A DNA stretch of 6,644 nucleotides. Source: DAOTYH01 sp034435015 (GTDB taxonomy: Bacteria; Chloroflexota; Anaerolineae; Aggregatilineales; UBA3940). The notes beneath the pieces were generated by a model. The model did not search any database. It was not told the origin of the DNA and saw nothing but the letters and a program-made list of their open reading frames with translations. The stretch spans positions 1 through 6,644 of the forward strand of contig DAOTYH010000034.1 of NCBI GenBank assembly GCA_034435015.1, read 5' to 3'. Of the stretch, positions 5,315-6,644 are shown in pieces. Position numbers and translations under genes: made by a program. Every line of letters starts with the position of its first letter. Position 1 is the first letter of the stretch.

Positions 5315-5925
5315 GCGAGACCGAAGACCGTTATCTAGAAGATGGGCGGGCTATCCTCAGGCGGCTGGGGGCGGCCATTCAGTCATTGCCAGAGCAGTTA
5401 GACGAGGCGTTTGCTGAGGCCGTCGCGCTGATCTTAGGTTGCCAGGGACATGTGATCGTATCAGGGGCAGGGACATCTTCGGCAATAGCACGGCAGATCG
5501 CGCACCTGCTGACCTGCGCGGGCGCTCCTTCGCTCTACCTTGACTCCGGTGAGAGTATGCACGGCGGGGCGGCGGCTGTTACCAGCCGTGATGTGTTAGT
5601 GGTCATCTCAAAAGGCGGCGAGACAGACGAGCTTAACAATCTGGCACAGACAGCCCGTCAGAGGGGCGCTCAGGTGATCGCCCTGCTCAGCGACCGGCAG
5701 TCCACGCTGGCCTGTCAGAGCGATGTGATAATCGGCTTCACAGTAGATGAAGATGCCAACGGGCGCGGCCTCCTGCCATTTGGCAGTGCGCTGGCCGCGG
5801 CGGCTATAGGCGATGCGCTGTGCTTCGCTGTGATGAATGTGCGGGGCTACAGCGAGGCAGATTTCCTACGGATTCACCCCGGCGGGGCAGTCGGCAAGAT
5901 GCTGCGCGGCAAACACCCTGAGTGA
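5311..5925 (+). CDS. SIS-domain sugar-phosphate isomerase-like protein (KdsD/GutQ-like, no CBS domains)
   Basis: The 204-aa cytoplasmic protein is a single SIS (sugar isomerase) domain. Visible motifs are the phosphosugar-binding VIVSGAGTSSAIARQIAHLL (48-67), SGESMHGG (79-86), VVISKGGETDEL (97-108), LLPFGSALA (154-162) and DFLRIHPGGAVGKML (184-198), with His84 and His189. The SMHG and HPGG segments place it closest to arabinose-5-phosphate isomerases such as KdsD and GutQ. Those enzymes usually continue into two CBS domains, while this one ends right after HPGG with a normal stop, so it is a short form. The PTTSTT-like segment of true KdsD is replaced by LPFGSA, so the substrate may differ. 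It starts on the ATGA overlap with the BtpA-family gene and ends 17 bases short of a convergent gene's stop. A sugar-phosphate aldose-ketose isomerisation or binding role is inferred. Confidence 0.88.
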   Translation: MSETEDRYLEDGRAILRRLGAAIQSLPEQLDEAFAEAVALILGCQGHVIVSGAGTSSAIARQIAHLLTCAGAPSLYLDSGESMHGGAAAVTSRDVLVVISKGGETDELNNLAQTARQRGAQVIALLSDRQSTLACQSDVIIGFTVDEDANGRGLLPFGSALAAAAIGDALCFAVMNVRGYSEADFLRIHPGGAVGKMLRGKHPE

Positions 5926-5941
5926 GTCCCTGCCGAGTCTT

Positions 5942-6331
5942 TTATCTCTCACCCGCGTAATACTGCGTTGACGGACAGCCGTCGCACGGAACAGGGTAAT
6001 GAGGACATGAGCCGCAGTCAGCGCCGCAGGGTGCGGTAGCCTGCTCCGGCCTGACCTTGCCCCGCGCCCAGGGGCTGGTGGCGTAGATATGCTCGGAGAA
6101 GAAAACCGCCGCCTCTTGCAGGCCAACCTGATCGGGGTGTTCTTCTGGCAACTGTATCCACCAGCGTTTCTTCTCAGGGAGGACAAACATCCCCATAATC
6201 CCGCAGCCGGAAGCTGTGTAGATTGCCACGTAAGGGCAGTTCTGCATCTGAGCGGCCATGGCGGCGGCCTCTTGCTCGGATGGGGCATTGCCAAGTAACA
6301 CGGCACACAAAGGGGTGTCCTGAGTGTTCAT
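5942..6331 (-). CDS. Small conserved-looking protein with C-terminal Cys cluster (possible metal-binding, DUF3795-like tail)
   Basis: I do not recognise this 129-aa protein with certainty. It has no signal peptide or membrane segment. Residues 1-95 look like a small alpha/beta domain, with a helix rich in Ala/Gln/Glu (18-30), a strand PYVAIYTASGCGIMGMFVL (33-51) and WWIQLPEEHP (57-66). The tail holds Cys102, 106, 109, 116 and 119 in the spacing Cx3Cx2Cx6Cx2C, inside CGADCGSCP and CDGCPS. Such a cluster suggests zinc or iron-sulfur binding and recalls the CGLxCxxCP...CxGC segment of DUF3795 proteins. GGGAGAG lies about 5 bases before ATG 6331, supporting this start. The gene is convergent with the SIS gene and has its own probable promoter at 6384-6412. 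Function unknown. Confidence 0.75.
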   Translation of the reverse strand: MNTQDTPLCAVLLGNAPSEQEAAAMAAQMQNCPYVAIYTASGCGIMGMFVLPEKKRWWIQLPEEHPDQVGLQEAAVFFSEHIYATSPWARGKVRPEQATAPCGADCGSCPHYPVPCDGCPSTQYYAGER

Positions 6332-6383
6332 TGACTCTCCCGCTCTTCGAATACTTTCAGCTTACGGGGATACCTTCACCCAC

Positions 6384-6412
6384 AGCATAAACTGAAACGC
6401 TCTGGATTTCAA
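6384..6412 (-). promoter_or_regulatory. Promoter for the small Cys-cluster gene
   Basis: On the minus strand TTGAAA (6407-6412) and TATGCT (6384-6389) are separated by exactly 17 bases. They match the -35 and -10 consensus at 5 and 4 of 6 positions. Transcription would begin near 6377, giving a leader of about 45 bases. The repeat element at 6438-6545 lies just upstream of it. Confidence 0.5.
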
Positions 6413-6437
6413 CCGTCCCAGTGGATTCGGAATATCA

Positions 6438-6545
6438 ACGCGGGAGGGAGTGGCTAATAGAGTGGATATGGAGGGCTAAAATCGCCCGCTCCGTTAACAC
6501 TATGTCCACCCTTTTGGCCACTCCCACGCGGGAGGGAGTGGCTAA
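6438..6545. repeat. Three-arm repeat: two exact 20-bp direct copies around an inverted copy
   Basis: ACGCGGGAGGGAGTGGCTAA occurs exactly at 6438-6457 and 6526-6545. Between them, TTTTGGCCACTCCC (6512-6525) is the inverted partner of GGGAGTGGCTAAAA-type sequence. It can pair with the second copy as a tight 14-bp hairpin (one G-T pair). It can also pair with the first copy as a longer stem in which 6446-6471 matches the complement of 6500-6525 at 21 of 26 positions, with three more G-T pairs. The two folds exclude each other. The layout (direct, inverted, direct) resembles REP/BIME-type clusters or a small palindromic mobile element. It lies upstream of the promoter of the small Cys-cluster gene. 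Confidence 0.75.
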
Positions 6546-6644
6546 AAAGCTGGAGCCACAAAATCAATAAGGCAGGTAGGATAAGCAGGAAAGCGCTGTT
6601 TGTGAAGTTGGCGTTGGTTCCAGCAAAAGACGAAGAGGGAAACA
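6546..6644. other. Right-edge stretch without a recognisable gene
   Basis: No start codon with a ribosome site, RNA gene or known domain is visible. A minus-strand frame enters from the right edge and stays open to a stop at 6454-6456. It has a strongly hydrophobic stretch (AFLLILPALLILWLQLF, about 6546-6596) followed by residues encoded by the repeat element. It could be the C-terminal end of a membrane protein lying mostly outside the window. A plus-strand frame is also open to the edge, so the evidence is weak. Confidence 0.25.

Noticed and set aside
6438..6545. CRISPR array
   Set aside because: Only two direct copies are present, and the intervening 68 bases contain an inverted copy of the repeat instead of a unique spacer.
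6511..6550. Intrinsic terminator at the strong hairpin
   Set aside because: The stem has T's on its 5' side and A's on its 3' side on the plus strand, and the same on the minus strand, so no U-tract follows the hairpin in either direction.

Overview
This 6.6 kb window carries six genes or gene fragments that read as bacterial chromosome. The DNA is GC-rich. A Chloroflexota (Anaerolineae-like) source is my best guess, from the style of the genes: a formylglycine-generating-enzyme (FGE) domain, a lipoprotein with Thr/Pro linkers and Cys-rich repeats, and a BtpA-family protein beside a SIS-domain protein. This is an inference; no marker gene fixes the taxon.

Layout. Positions 1-230 (minus) hold the middle of an FGE/SUMF1-type domain. 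It runs off the left edge and loses its homology abruptly at about 230, so it looks like a 5'-truncated remnant. Positions 243-376 form a leader with two diverged copies of a ribosome-binding-site/start cassette. The first copy serves a possible 8-residue peptide with two adjacent Cys codons. The second starts a 363-aa lipoprotein (377-1468) ending in six Cys-rich repeats. A hairpin-forming spacer (1473-1550) separates it from a convergent NAD-type glutamate dehydrogenase (1594-2868, minus). A divergent control region (2869-3265) holds a long possible gdh leader with hairpins, and an inverted repeat next to an extended -10 promoter for a soluble response-regulator/histidine-kinase hybrid (3266-4393, plus). 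A compact terminator/promoter overlap leads into a two-gene operon with a 4-base overlap: a BtpA/SgcQ-family TIM-barrel protein (4502-5314) and a KdsD/GutQ-like SIS isomerase without CBS domains (5311-5925). A convergent small gene (5942-6331, minus) encodes a protein with a C-terminal metal-binding-type Cys cluster. The last 313 bases hold its promoter and a three-arm repeat built on an exact 20-bp sequence.

How they fit together. Only the BtpA-SIS pair is clearly one unit, and it suggests an uncharacterised sugar-phosphate step. The glutamate dehydrogenase is housekeeping nitrogen/carbon metabolism. The kinase has no adjacent partner. The items most worth following up are the duplicated start cassette and Cys leader before the Cys-rich lipoprotein, the BtpA-SIS operon, and the three-arm repeat near the right edge. 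I found no rRNA, tRNA, CRISPR array or transposase.
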